This document shows, in pieces, positions 42,329 through 50,853 of a stretch of DNA of 64,000 bases; within the stretch, counting starts at the first letter, position 1, and each line of letters begins with the position of its first letter. This stretch comes from JAHRAW01 sp965203265. GTDB taxonomy: Bacteria; Pseudomonadota; Gammaproteobacteria; Arenicellales; Poriferihabitantaceae. Below the pieces are notes generated by a model that was not told the DNA's origin, searched no databases, and saw only the letters and a program-made list of their open reading frames with translations. The DNA is taken from assembly GCA_965203265.1 (NCBI GenBank), contig CBDBBV010000002.1, positions 2,046,001-2,110,000 of the forward strand, read 5' to 3'. The position numbers and the translations under genes are program-made.

Positions 42329-42769
42329 GTGTCCAGAGCCGTGACAACAACCACCGAACACGTCGGCGGCTCCACCAAGCCCTACCTGTTGCGCGCCATT
42401 TATCAATGGGCGGTCGATCACCACCTGACCCCCCAACTGCTGGTGGATGCCGACGCCGAAGGCGTGGTGGTGCCGAAGGAGCGCGTGACGGACGGTCGCA
42501 TCGTGCTGAACATCCACCCGCAATCGGTGCGCGGGCTGGAAATGGGCAATGAATACCTGTTGTTCTCCACCCGATTCGCCGGCAAGCCCTTCGCCGTGCG
42601 CCTTCCGGTAGCGGCGGTGGCGGCGATTTTTTGCCGGGAAAACGGCGAGGGAATCGCATTTCGCGCGGATGACGGCGAACAAACCCCGCCACCCACCGCT
42701 ACCGACAGCCGCGATGGGGCGAAACGGCCGACGAGCGCCTCGTCCCCCCATCTCAAACTGGTCAAGTAG
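42329..42769 (+). CDS. sspB: ClpXP protease specificity-enhancing factor SspB
   Basis: Adaptor that delivers ssrA-tagged proteins to ClpXP. The core STKPYLLRAIYQWAVDHHLTPQLLVD and IVLNIHPQSVRGLEMGNEYL match SspB, and the extreme C-terminus PHLKLVK is the ClpX-docking XB motif. Start is uncertain: GTG 42329 (146 residues) or GTG 42341; both lie close after sspA. The linker between core and tail is polar and Pro/Thr/Ser-rich as usual. Confidence 0.93.
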   Translation: MSRAVTTTTEHVGGSTKPYLLRAIYQWAVDHHLTPQLLVDADAEGVVVPKERVTDGRIVLNIHPQSVRGLEMGNEYLLFSTRFAGKPFAVRLPVAAVAAIFCRENGEGIAFRADDGEQTPPPTATDSRDGAKRPTSASSPHLKLVK

Positions 42770-42853
42770 GCGCCGAGCAGCGCCGCGCCCATTGAAAACC
42801 CGCCGTTTGCCCGCATTGCCTGAGCTTTCTCCCGCCGACGCCAAGATCCCATC

Positions 42854-43399
42854 GTGAAACAATTCCGCGGCACCACCATCCTGTCCGTGCGCGACCGCAA
42901 CCAAGTCGTGATAGGCGGCGACGGCCAGGTTTCCCTCGGCGACACCATGATGAAGGGAAACGCCACCAAGGTTCGCCGCCTGCACCACGATCAGGTCTTG
43001 GCCGGATTCGCCGGCGGCACCGCGGACGCCTTCACCCTGTTCGAGCGATTCGAGGGGAAACTCGAGAAGCATCAGGGTCAACTGGTGCGGGCGGCGGTGG
43101 AAATGGCCAAGGACTGGCGCGCCGACCGCATGTTGAGACGACTGGAAGCGCTGCTGGCGGTGGCCGACCGCAAAGCCTCGCTGATCATCTCCGGAAACGG
43201 CGATGTCATCGAACCGGAACACGGGGTAATGGCGATCGGCTCCGGCGGCAACTACGCCAAGTCGGCGGCTCTCGCCCTGTTGCAGAATACCGAACTTTCG
43301 GCGAAGGAAATCGTCGAGAAAAGTCTCGGCATTGCCGGGCAGATCTGCGTGTATACCAACGACCGCCTCACCATCGAATTGCTCGATTGCGGCAGCTAA
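42854..43399 (+). CDS. hslV: ATP-dependent protease peptidase subunit HslV
   Basis: Proteasome-like threonine peptidase working with HslU. GTG 42854 gives VKQFRGTTILSVRD; removal of the propeptide would expose the catalytic Thr of TTILSV. GGDGQVSLGDTMMKGNATKVRRL and AIGSGGNYAKSAALAL are family motifs. It ends 20 bp before hslU; the two form one operon. Confidence 0.96.
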   Translation: MKQFRGTTILSVRDRNQVVIGGDGQVSLGDTMMKGNATKVRRLHHDQVLAGFAGGTADAFTLFERFEGKLEKHQGQLVRAAVEMAKDWRADRMLRRLEALLAVADRKASLIISGNGDVIEPEHGVMAIGSGGNYAKSAALALLQNTELSAKEIVEKSLGIAGQICVYTNDRLTIELLDCGS

Positions 43400-43419
43400 C
43401 CGTCTATTCCCCGCCCGCC

Positions 43420-44772
43420 ATGACTGAAATGACCGAAATGACCCCGAGGGAAATTGTCGAGGAGCTCGACAAGCACATCATCGGGCAGCACAAGGCCAAG
43501 CGCTCGGTGGCCATCGCGTTGCGCAACCGCTGGCGGCGCAGTCAGGTGGAGGAAGTCCTGCGCGCGGAAATCACGCCGAAGAACATACTCATGATCGGCC
43601 CCACCGGAGTCGGCAAAACCGAAATTTCCCGGCGGCTGGCAAAGCTGGCGAACGCGCCGTTCATCAAGGTGGAGGCCACCAAATTCACCGAGGTGGGCTA
43701 TGTCGGGCGGGAAGTCGATTCCATCATCCGCGATCTGGCCGATATGGCGGTCAAGATGATGCGCGAGAACGCCATGGAAAAAGTCCGCCCGCGCGCCGAG
43801 GACGCGGCGGAGGAGCAGGTGCTCGACCTGCTGCTGACGCCGCCTCGGGGGGCGAGCAACAACGAGGGCGACGGTGAGCGCGAGCACGGCGGGGCGGCGC
43901 GCCAACGATTCCGCAAAATGCTGCGCGAGGGCGATCTGGACGACAAGGAGGTGGAAATCGAGATCGGCGCCTCCTCGCTGGGCGTGGAGATATTCGCGCC
44001 GCCGGGCATGGAGGAAATGACCAGCCAACTGCAGGGGATGCTACAGAACATGGGCGGCCACAAGACCCGCCGACGCAAAGTCCGGATTTCCGAGGCGCTC
44101 AAGCTGCTCACCGAGGAAGAGGCGTCGAAACTGATCAACGATGAAGACATCAAGCACGCCGCGGTCGAGCGGGTGGAGCAGCACGGCATCGTCTTCCTCG
44201 ACGAGATCGACAAGATCGTCGGGCGCACCGCGCACGGCCACGGCGGCGCGGATGTATCGCGCGAGGGCGTGCAGCGCGACCTGCTGCCGTTGGTCGAGGG
44301 CACCACCGTTTCCACCAAGTACGGCGTGATCAAGACCGACCACATATTGTTCATCGCCTCCGGCGCATTTCAGCTGACCAAGCCATCCGACCTCATTCCC
44401 GAATTGCAAGGGCGGCTCCCTATCCGAGTCGAGCTGAACGCCCTCACCAGCGAGGACTTCGTGCGCATCCTGACCGAGCCGGACGCCTCGCTGAAAGATC
44501 AGTATCAGGCGCTGCTGGCCACCGAAGGCGTGCGCCTCGAATTCACCGAGCGCGGCGTTACGCGCATCGCCGAAGCGGCTTGGCGGGTGAACGAGCAGAC
44601 CGAGAACATCGGCGCGCGCCGCCTGCATACGGTGATGGAGCGGCTGCTCGAAGAAATTTCCTTCGAGGCGGCGGACAAATTCGGGCAGAAAGCGGTGGTC
44701 GATGAGGAATATGTTGACCGGCACCTCCATGATCTGGTGGAAAACCAAGACCTGTCCCGCTACATCCTCTAG
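43420..44772 (+). CDS. hslU: ATP-dependent protease ATPase subunit HslU
   Basis: AAA+ unfoldase of the HslUV protease. ATG 43420 gives 450 residues. Walker A is MIGPTGVGKTEISRRLA, the pore loop region FTEVGYVGREVDSII is typical, Walker B is IVFLDEIDKI, and the C-terminal EDLSRYIL-type tail (NQDLSRYIL) inserts into HslV. The I-domain carries an acidic variable segment (ASNNEGDGEREHG). Confidence 0.97.
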   Translation: MTEMTEMTPREIVEELDKHIIGQHKAKRSVAIALRNRWRRSQVEEVLRAEITPKNILMIGPTGVGKTEISRRLAKLANAPFIKVEATKFTEVGYVGREVDSIIRDLADMAVKMMRENAMEKVRPRAEDAAEEQVLDLLLTPPRGASNNEGDGEREHGGAARQRFRKMLREGDLDDKEVEIEIGASSLGVEIFAPPGMEEMTSQLQGMLQNMGGHKTRRRKVRISEALKLLTEEEASKLINDEDIKHAAVERVEQHGIVFLDEIDKIVGRTAHGHGGADVSREGVQRDLLPLVEGTTVSTKYGVIKTDHILFIASGAFQLTKPSDLIPELQGRLPIRVELNALTSEDFVRILTEPDASLKDQYQALLATEGVRLEFTERGVTRIAEAAWRVNEQTENIGARRLHTVMERLLEEISFEAADKFGQKAVVDEEYVDRHLHDLVENQDLSRYIL

Positions 44773-44814
44773 CCCGCCGACGCCCCGCCGCAAGCGCATT
44801 CCCCCCGGGCGGAC

Positions 44815-45558
44815 ATGGGCGCGCTAGTCGGCGTCTGGCGGCTACTACTGGCGGCGCTGGCGGTCGCCTTCGGCGTGCTCGCCTGCGGATTTTCCGGCGT
44901 GCTGGGGCGCGCCAGATTCGCTCGGTTGGCCATGCGGTGGCACCACCTCACCGCGCGCGCCCTCGGCGTGCACAGCCGCTGTCGCGGCGCCGATCTGGCG
45001 GACGGCGCGTTGCTGCTCAGCAACCACATTTCCTGGGCCGACACGCTGGTACTTGGCGCACGCTGGCCGGTAACCTTCCTCGGCAACAGCGAAATCGCCC
45101 GCTGGCCGGTGCTCGGCTGGGTGATCAGCCGCGCCGGCACGCTCTTCATCGAACGCGGCAAGGGCGCCGACAAGGCGGTGCGGGAAATCGGCACCGCCCT
45201 CGGCCGGCACGCCACCATCATCCTCTTCCCCGAAGGCACGACCACCGACGGCCGCTCGGTAATCCGCTTCCAGCCCCGCCTGATTCAAGCGGCCATCGAC
45301 GCCGGCGCGCCGGTGCAGCCGGTGGCTCTGCGCTACTTCGACCACGCCGGTGCGCGGGTGGTGCGCCACTCCTTCGCCGGCAATATCGCACTGATGCGCA
45401 GCGTGTGGAAGACCGTGTCGGGGCCGGCGATCATCGCCGAAATCACCCTGTTCGAGCCGCTGCCGCCGGAGGAGGGGAGACAGGAGTTGGCAAATCGGGC
45501 GGAATGCTTGGTGCGCGATTTGGTCGAATCCGGCGAATCCGCCCAATCCGTTACATGA
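44815..45558 (+). CDS. 1-acyl-sn-glycerol-3-phosphate acyltransferase family protein
   Basis: PlsC-like lysophospholipid acyltransferase, 247 residues, inner membrane. The N-terminal helix (LLLAALAVAFGVLACGF) anchors it. The catalytic HX4D motif is LLSNHISWADTLVLG and the substrate-binding block is LFPEGTTTDGRSV. It follows hslU by 42 bp. It could be the phosphatidic-acid-forming PlsC or a lipid-A/ornithine-lipid relative; the sequence does not separate these. Confidence 0.88.
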   Translation: MGALVGVWRLLLAALAVAFGVLACGFSGVLGRARFARLAMRWHHLTARALGVHSRCRGADLADGALLLSNHISWADTLVLGARWPVTFLGNSEIARWPVLGWVISRAGTLFIERGKGADKAVREIGTALGRHATIILFPEGTTTDGRSVIRFQPRLIQAAIDAGAPVQPVALRYFDHAGARVVRHSFAGNIALMRSVWKTVSGPAIIAEITLFEPLPPEEGRQELANRAECLVRDLVESGESAQSVT

Positions 45559-45715
45559 TCCGGGAAATTGCCGAACCACCGACGCAGCCTCAAACGCACG
45601 ATAAATTCCGCGAAAATCCATGCAACTTCGGCAAAAATGATGAAATTTCGCCGAACCACAAAGATCAACCACCCTCAGCAACTCACCGAACGCACCGACC
45701 TGCGCAACATTGCGA

Positions 45716-45746
45716 GGGCGGGAATGCTCCGGTTTGCCCGCAAGTG
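45716..45746 (+). repeat. Remnant of the right end of the TnpB element
   Basis: GGGCGGGAATGCTCC followed by GGTTTGCCCGCAAGTG matches the 3' end of the tnpB gene at 55891-55905 plus 55928-55948. The intervening 22 bases of the full element are missing here, with GCTCC at both sides of the gap, as from a deletion between short direct repeats. Nothing else of the element is recognisable. It lies in the 290-bp region between the acyltransferase gene and rpoH. Confidence 0.65.
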
Positions 45747-45783
45747 TGCGCTTTATTAAGTTTTATCCACAAATTCCCCAAAA

Positions 45784-45813
45784 TTGGCACTCCAATTCCG
45801 TGAGTGCTAGAAT
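45784..45813 (+). promoter_or_regulatory. CIRCE-like HrcA operator overlapping the rpoH promoter
   Basis: TTGGCACTC, nine bases, then GAGTGCTAG (45784-45810) matches the CIRCE consensus TTAGCACTC-N9-GAGTGCTAA at 16 of 18 fixed positions. The same bases give a sigma-70-like promoter: TTGGCA (45784) and TAGAAT (45808-45813) 18 bp apart, 35 bp before the rpoH ATG. HrcA binding here would repress transcription of the heat-shock sigma factor. No hrcA gene is in the window. Confidence 0.8.
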
Positions 45814-45848
45814 AGCCGCCCATTGCAATTGAGCGTTCGTATCCTCGC

Positions 45849-46700
45849 ATGACCCAGCAAGTCCCCATCGCCATCCACCTTTCAGCCAGCGAAAACCTCG
45901 GTGCCTACATGCAGGCGGTGAATGCCGCGCCCATCCTCTCCCCCCAACGGGAACGCGAACTCGCCTTCCGCTACCGCAACGACAACGACCTCGACGCCGC
46001 GCGCGAATTGGTCATGTCCCACCTGCGCTATGTGGTCAAGGTGGCGCGCGGATTCATGGGCTACGGCCTGCCGTTGACCGACTTGATACAGGAAGGCAGC
46101 ATCGGCCTGATGAAGGCGGTCAAGCGCTACGACCCGAACCGCGATGTGCGTCTGGTGTCCTTCGCCATTCACTGGATCAAGGCGGAAATCTACGACTATG
46201 TGCTGCGCAACTGGCGAGTAGTCAAGGTAGCCACCACCAAAGCCCAGCGCAAACTGTTCTTCAACCTGCGCAAATCCCGCGCCCGCCTCGGCTGGATGCG
46301 AGACGAAGAAGTCGACAAACTGGCCGAGGAATTGAATGTGGAAACGGCCACCGTGCGGCAGATGGAATCGCGCCTGAGCGGCACCGACATCGCATTCGAC
46401 CCGCTGGTCGATCAGGACGACGAAGCCTATCTGGCACCGTCGCAACACCTCGGAGACAGCCGCTACGATCCGGCCATCGTGGTGGACAACCACGAGCAAC
46501 AAAGCCGGATGCAACAACAGCTGGCAACGGCGCTATCTCAACTGGACGAACGCAGCCGAGACATCGTCTCCCGCCGCTGGTTGGGCGACGAAAAACCGAC
46601 TTTGCACGCGCTCGCCGAGGAATACGGCGTATCGGCGGAACGAATCCGGCAGATTGAGAAACGCGCTATGGAAAAGATGAAGGGTACTATTGCGGGTTAG
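45849..46700 (+). CDS. rpoH: RNA polymerase heat-shock sigma factor RpoH (sigma-32)
   Basis: Sigma-32, 283 residues. Region 2 includes LTDLIQEGSIGLMKAVKRYDPNRDVRLVSFAIHWIKAEI, and the RpoH box QRKLFFNLRKSRARLGWM between regions 2.4 and 3 is diagnostic. Region 4.2 ends with EYGVSAERIRQIEKRAMEKMK. The gene has its own promoter with a CIRCE-like operator upstream. No terminator was recognised in the 170 bp downstream, which contains nothing else I can identify. Confidence 0.97.
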   Translation: MTQQVPIAIHLSASENLGAYMQAVNAAPILSPQRERELAFRYRNDNDLDAARELVMSHLRYVVKVARGFMGYGLPLTDLIQEGSIGLMKAVKRYDPNRDVRLVSFAIHWIKAEIYDYVLRNWRVVKVATTKAQRKLFFNLRKSRARLGWMRDEEVDKLAEELNVETATVRQMESRLSGTDIAFDPLVDQDDEAYLAPSQHLGDSRYDPAIVVDNHEQQSRMQQQLATALSQLDERSRDIVSRRWLGDEKPTLHALAEEYGVSAERIRQIEKRAMEKMKGTIAG

Positions 46701-46871
46701 GTGTTTCCTTCTCCCACCGCCGGCGGCTGATCGTGCCGCTGGCTTTGCGCTGAACGGCGCTACTCCGAAACTGCTTGCGTTGCCCGAATTTTCCCGGGCC
46801 GAACTCCATCACTGTCCCCTTGATAACGGCTACGCCGTTTAGGTATAGAGGGCCGGTAGCAATATGGATTT

Positions 46872-47270
46872 CTAATCTGCGCGAAACGCATCGCCTTTTT
46901 GGGATCGATTCAAAGCAAGCTGTACGATGCGTTCAACTACGCGTTTAGTATCTTTCCACGTCATTACTTTCTTGTCTGGATCCATACCATGGTCCGCCAC
47001 GATGTCTCTAATTTGGTCAAGGCTCAGCTCAGATAGGCGAGATCGAAGTACATCCTCACCTTCTTCCCGAATCACTGCCACAGGGTCAAGAATAGCTGCG
47101 CACCGCCGGTTCTTTGGGCGGCTTGCGGCGCTAGATTGTGCGCTACGCTTTTTACGTTGGCTTTGTTCAAACCCAAAAAAAGAGGTTAACCTTTCCGCAA
47201 ATTCCGGATCACGTTCGGCGTGATCGGCTACGATCCTTGCTAGTTCAAGAAGCTTTCTTCTGACTTTCAT
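46872..47270 (-). CDS. Unrecognised protein coupled to a ParA-like ATPase
   Basis: Unknown 132-residue, charged, soluble protein. It starts 3 bp after the ParA-like gene stops, so the two are translated from one message, and it may be the partner that binds DNA or stimulates the ATPase, as small ParB/ParG-type proteins do. It has a helical N-terminus (RKLLELARIVADHAE), a basic linker rich in Ser, Lys and Arg (QRKKRSAQSSAASRPKNRR) and a C-terminal helical part (LSLDQIRDIVADHGMDP). No helix-turn-helix can be asserted. Confidence 0.65.
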   Translation of the reverse strand: MKVRRKLLELARIVADHAERDPEFAERLTSFFGFEQSQRKKRSAQSSAASRPKNRRCAAILDPVAVIREEGEDVLRSRLSELSLDQIRDIVADHGMDPDKKVMTWKDTKRVVERIVQLALNRSQKGDAFRAD

Positions 47271-47273
47271 TGA

Positions 47274-48125
47274 TCAGGCCGACAGCTTATCGAGTAACTC
47301 TCTGGCAAGCTTTACGAAAGTATCAGCTTTCTCTCTGTATCCATATTTCTGCTTTAGTGTGCGGTCATAGTCTGAATGTTCTGCTACAGCCGAAAAATCG
47401 TTGGACTGCGGGATTATTGTCTCGAAGACAGGAGCGTCTTTTTCTGCTTTCAAATCGTTCAACACGTTCTTGTGAACCGATGAATTGCCTTGGAATTTGG
47501 TTATGACAATCCCTAAAGGATTGATCGATTCAGCAATTTCCTCGGAAAATTCGCGGACACGGCTGACAATCTGCGGGATACCATATGTTGAAAGGTAGTC
47601 GGGGATTGTGGGGATGATGTATCTCTGTGAAATTCGGAGTCCGTTCAAGGTAATAATTCCCAAATTTGGCGGGCAGTCCACGAGTACGAAATCATAGTCA
47701 TCAAGATGCGCCTTAACTGCGCGCTGTAGAATATCAATGGGATTTGCAGCGTGAAATTTTCCACTGGGTGCAGATGTTAGCTTATCCTGAACGTCGATTA
47801 GATCGAGGCTAGATGGTAGGAGATCAACCGTGTTGGCATAGGTAACATTTGAAACATCTTTTTGGAGCGTAGTATCAAATTTGAACTGCTTATTGCTTGG
47901 TTCTAGGGCATCCTTGAATAGGCGTGCGAGAGTACGATCTTTGTCGTTCAACTTACGCCACTCCTTCTCGCCAATGAGCATAATTGTCGCGTTGGTTTGC
48001 GGGTCGAGATCAATAACGAGCACCTTCTTGCGAAATTCACAAGATAAGGTTTCGGCAAGAGCAACGGTTGTCGTGGTTTTTCCAACTCCGCCCTTGAGAT
48101 TAATAATCGATATTACATGAGTCAT
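47274..48125 (-). CDS. ParA-like ATPase, accessory copy
   Basis: ParA/MinD superfamily ATPase of 283 residues: deviant Walker A NLKGGVGKTTTTVAL, A' LVIDLDPQTNATIM and Walker B FVLVDCPPNLGI. Unlike the chromosomal parA at 5.8 kb it is AT-richer, longer, has an insert rich in Lys and Asp after the A' motif, and is not linked to parB. A strong GGAGGAAA ribosome site precedes the ATG. This style is common on plasmids and integrated elements. With its small partner it could be a leftover partition pair or a positioning system; function is not known. Confidence 0.85.
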   Translation of the reverse strand: MTHVISIINLKGGVGKTTTTVALAETLSCEFRKKVLVIDLDPQTNATIMLIGEKEWRKLNDKDRTLARLFKDALEPSNKQFKFDTTLQKDVSNVTYANTVDLLPSSLDLIDVQDKLTSAPSGKFHAANPIDILQRAVKAHLDDYDFVLVDCPPNLGIITLNGLRISQRYIIPTIPDYLSTYGIPQIVSRVREFSEEIAESINPLGIVITKFQGNSSVHKNVLNDLKAEKDAPVFETIIPQSNDFSAVAEHSDYDRTLKQKYGYREKADTFVKLARELLDKLSA

Positions 48126-48298
48126 GAGAAATTTCCTCCTTCTCTAAAATCGTATTTGACACCTACTAGTTCGTAGTTTATTGGCGGCACTTGGCTTTTC
48201 CTATGAATGCGGTAAAATGCGGATAATTACAGTACTTACAATGGAATGTCAAGCAGCTGCACTGCATCCGCAGGTACGGCGGCAAAATCTCGCATGGA

Positions 48299-50596
48299 TC
48301 ATTGCTGCCCCTCGACCAAATCGGCGGGAATGGCGAAACCGATCCCTTCGGTGTCTTCATCGACTATTTTCGCCGTCATAATGCCGACCAAATTGCCTTC
48401 GCTGTCGAACAATCCGCCACCAGACGAGCCTGGCGAGATGGCCACATCCGTTTGAATGTATCGCTCTCCTTCCTCGGTTCGCAGTTGTGAAATGAGCCCC
48501 GAGAAAATCGACAAGCCCAACCCCTGAGGCGCACCCAATCCGTACACGGCTTCGCCGATTTTCAGAGTATCGAAGCGGCGCACCGCCACCGGTATGCCCC
48601 ACAAATCGCTCACATCCAACAGGCAAAAATCCTGCTCCTTGTCAAAATAGCGGATGGTGGCGGGGAAGATAGTTTCCGTATCGGTGCGGCGATTGTCGGA
48701 CTTGTACACGAAAATGTCGCCACCCTCATCCACCACATGCCAATTAGTCGCCACGATATTGGGGCGGATGATTACGCCGCTTCCTTGGCCGTCTCCGTTA
48801 TGTATGACTACCACCGATCGCCAAGTGTTTTCGAATACAGTTTCAGAGACACTTGCACTACTGGGCGCGGCGGCAATGTTGGCGCCCACGGGTACATATA
48901 CGGGTTTTTCTTCCTCCACGCGATTTTCAATTTTCTCCAACCGTTGCGCCGCTTCTTTCTGCGCGGAACGAATTTCAGAGAGGGATAAAACATTATACCA
49001 GTTGTACTCACGAAAACTATCAGTCGCATTTTCATTACCATTCGCTTTGGCAATGGAAAGCCAGATATACGCCTCGAATTCGTCTTCAATGACGCCTTCT
49101 CCATGCCAATACGCAACGCCCAAACTATATTGAGCCGACACATTTCCTTGATCCGCTGCCTTTTGATACCAGCGCACCGCTTCTCTTTTGTCTTGGATAG
49201 TGCCTTCGCCACCCCAATATGCATCACCCAAATTATTTTGCGCTGTTGCCTCCCCCTGTTCCGCAGATTTTCGATACCATCGCACGGCCTCTTGCTTGTC
49301 TTGGACAACGCCTGTACCGGTATCATATGCATAGCCTAAGCTAAATTGCGCTGATGCATTCCCTTGCTCCGAAGATTTTTGATACCAGAGCACCGCTTTC
49401 CTGTTGTCTTGTGAAGTGCCTTCGCCATTCCAATACGCATCACCTAAATGGTTTTGCGCTGTCTCTTCTCCTTGTTCCGCAGCTTTTCGAAACCAACGCA
49501 CCGCTTTTCTCTTGTTTTGGGTAACACCTTCGCCATCCCAACATGCAACACCCAAATTATTTTGCGCTATCGCATTTCCTTGTACTGCTGATGTTCGATA
49601 CCAGAGCACCGCTTCCCTTGTATCTTGATCAACACCTTCGCCATACCAATATGCATAGCCTAAGCTAAATTGCGCTGACACATTCCCCTGCTCTGCGGCT
49701 TTTCGATACCAGCGCACCGCTTCTTTTTTGTTTTGAGCAACGCCTTCGCCATGCCAATATGCATCGCCTAAATGGTTTTGCGCTGTCGCCTCTCCTTGTT
49801 TCGCAGCTTTTCGAAACCAACGCACCGCTTCTCCCGTATCTTGAGCAACGCCTTCGCTATACCAATATGCATAGCCTAAGCTAAATTGCGCTGACACATT
49901 CCCCTGCTCTGCGGCTTTTCGATACCAGTGCACTGCTTCTCCCGTATCTTGGGCAACACCTTCGCCATACCAATATGCATTGCCCAAACTACCTTGTGCC
50001 CATCCGTTTCCTTGCTCTGCGGCGTTTCGATACCAATACACCGCTTTTCGCTTGTCTTGTGTGACGCCCTCGCCACCCCGATATGCATCACCCAAATAAT
50101 CTTGTGCCTGCGCGTTCCCTTGTTCCGCTACTTTTCGGAACCAACGTGTTGCTACACGTTTGTTTTGTGCGACACCTTCGCCATACCAATATGCATAGCC
50201 TAAGCTAAATTGCGCTGACACATTCCCCTGCTCTGCGGCTTTTCGATACCAGCGCACCGCTTCTTTTTTGTTTTGAGCAACGCCTTCGCCATGCCAATAT
50301 GCATCGCCCAAATTATTTCGCGCTGTCGCATTCCCTTGTTCCGCTGCTTTTCGATACCAGTGCACTGCTTCTCCCGTATCTTGGGCAACACCTTTGCCAT
50401 CCCAATATGCATCGCCCAACTTATTTTGAGCCCGCGCATCCCCTTGTTCCGCTTCCGCGTGCAATTGCACAAAGTATTCGGTTGCGTCTTCGGTTGACAG
50501 TAACAGCTCAACGTCTTCAGTTGACAGTAACTGATCAACTTCTTCGGTAGATAGTGGCAGGTTATCAAGAAGAAATGAAAAAGGGTTTTTTTGCAT
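48299..50596 (-). CDS. Sel1-repeat protein fused to a trypsin-like serine protease
   Basis: Protein of 765 residues without signal peptide or membrane helix, so probably cytoplasmic. ATG 50596 (MQKNPFSFLLDNLPL) follows a CAGGAGAAAG ribosome site. After LSTE-type short repeats (residues 14-40) come 13 Sel1/TPR-like repeats of 36 residues (about 49-516) of the form AEQGNxxAQxxLGxAYWxGEGV, then a linker with a helical segment, then an S1/DegP-like protease domain (about 589-765): His620 in ATNWHVV, Asp656 in EQDFCLL and Ser725 in SPGSSGGGLF. The triad is complete. A sensor or protein-binding array coupled to a protease suggests a triggered effector, but no target is known. Confidence 0.85.
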   Translation of the reverse strand: MQKNPFSFLLDNLPLSTEEVDQLLSTEDVELLLSTEDATEYFVQLHAEAEQGDARAQNKLGDAYWDGKGVAQDTGEAVHWYRKAAEQGNATARNNLGDAYWHGEGVAQNKKEAVRWYRKAAEQGNVSAQFSLGYAYWYGEGVAQNKRVATRWFRKVAEQGNAQAQDYLGDAYRGGEGVTQDKRKAVYWYRNAAEQGNGWAQGSLGNAYWYGEGVAQDTGEAVHWYRKAAEQGNVSAQFSLGYAYWYSEGVAQDTGEAVRWFRKAAKQGEATAQNHLGDAYWHGEGVAQNKKEAVRWYRKAAEQGNVSAQFSLGYAYWYGEGVDQDTREAVLWYRTSAVQGNAIAQNNLGVACWDGEGVTQNKRKAVRWFRKAAEQGEETAQNHLGDAYWNGEGTSQDNRKAVLWYQKSSEQGNASAQFSLGYAYDTGTGVVQDKQEAVRWYRKSAEQGEATAQNNLGDAYWGGEGTIQDKREAVRWYQKAADQGNVSAQYSLGVAYWHGEGVIEDEFEAYIWLSIAKANGNENATDSFREYNWYNVLSLSEIRSAQKEAAQRLEKIENRVEEEKPVYVPVGANIAAAPSSASVSETVFENTWRSVVVIHNGDGQGSGVIIRPNIVATNWHVVDEGGDIFVYKSDNRRTDTETIFPATIRYFDKEQDFCLLDVSDLWGIPVAVRRFDTLKIGEAVYGLGAPQGLGLSIFSGLISQLRTEEGERYIQTDVAISPGSSGGGLFDSEGNLVGIMTAKIVDEDTEGIGFAIPADLVEGQQ
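49049..50452 (-). repeat. Thirteen tandem 108-bp Sel1 repeats inside the protease gene
   Basis: The repeat unit is 108 bp (36 codons). Several units are nearly identical at the DNA level: those around 49650-49770 and 50190-50310 share long unbroken stretches, including GCTCTGCGGCTTTTCGATAC. Such similarity means recent duplication or gene conversion, and the copy number could vary between strains. The repeats may also make assembly of this gene uncertain. Confidence 0.9.
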
Positions 50597-50811
50597 GGTG
50601 CTTTCTCCTGTTCTACTGTTGATACCGTGGTGGTGACGCAAATGGCAATTTTACTGCGAATTTGGATGGTGCTGGATTATTACGGGTGTTTGAGCCGGGA
50701 AAAACCCCTCAAAGCCCACGTGCACGCGATTTTGCCATCAAATCACGCGCAAATCGCGCTTTTGCCCCTTCCGCTGGGACGAAATTTCGCTTCCCCATAC
50801 TTCCCCATCAA

Positions 50812-50853
50812 TTACCGCCCCTCGACCAAATCGGCGAGGATGGCGAAGCCGAT
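50812..50853 (-). pseudogene. C-terminal scrap of a second Sel1-protease copy
   Basis: On the minus strand this short piece reads IGFAILADLVEGR then stop, matching the last residues of the intact protease (IGFAIPADLVEGQQ). At the DNA level about 36 bases (GCCCCTCGACCAAATCGGCG and on) differ at only a few positions from 48306-48342. The rest of the copy is gone; directly upstream of it (higher coordinates) the DNA becomes an IS left end. It implies a former tandem duplicate of the protease gene. The 215 bp between it and the intact gene hold nothing I can identify. Confidence 0.7.

Noticed and set aside
46701..46871. Gap between rpoH and the convergent unknown gene, checked for RNA genes or a terminator
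   Set aside because: A short CCGCCGGCGG palindrome is present but without a T-run, and no tRNA-like fold or reading frame was found.
48163..48176. Palindrome-like CTACTAGTTCGTAG upstream of the accessory ParA gene as an operator
   Set aside because: Only four bases pair on each side and there is a single copy, so it is not distinguishable from chance.
49049..50452. Regularly spaced repeats that could look like a CRISPR array
   Set aside because: The 108-bp units are uninterrupted coding repeats of a Sel1 protein, without unique spacers of normal size and without cas genes.
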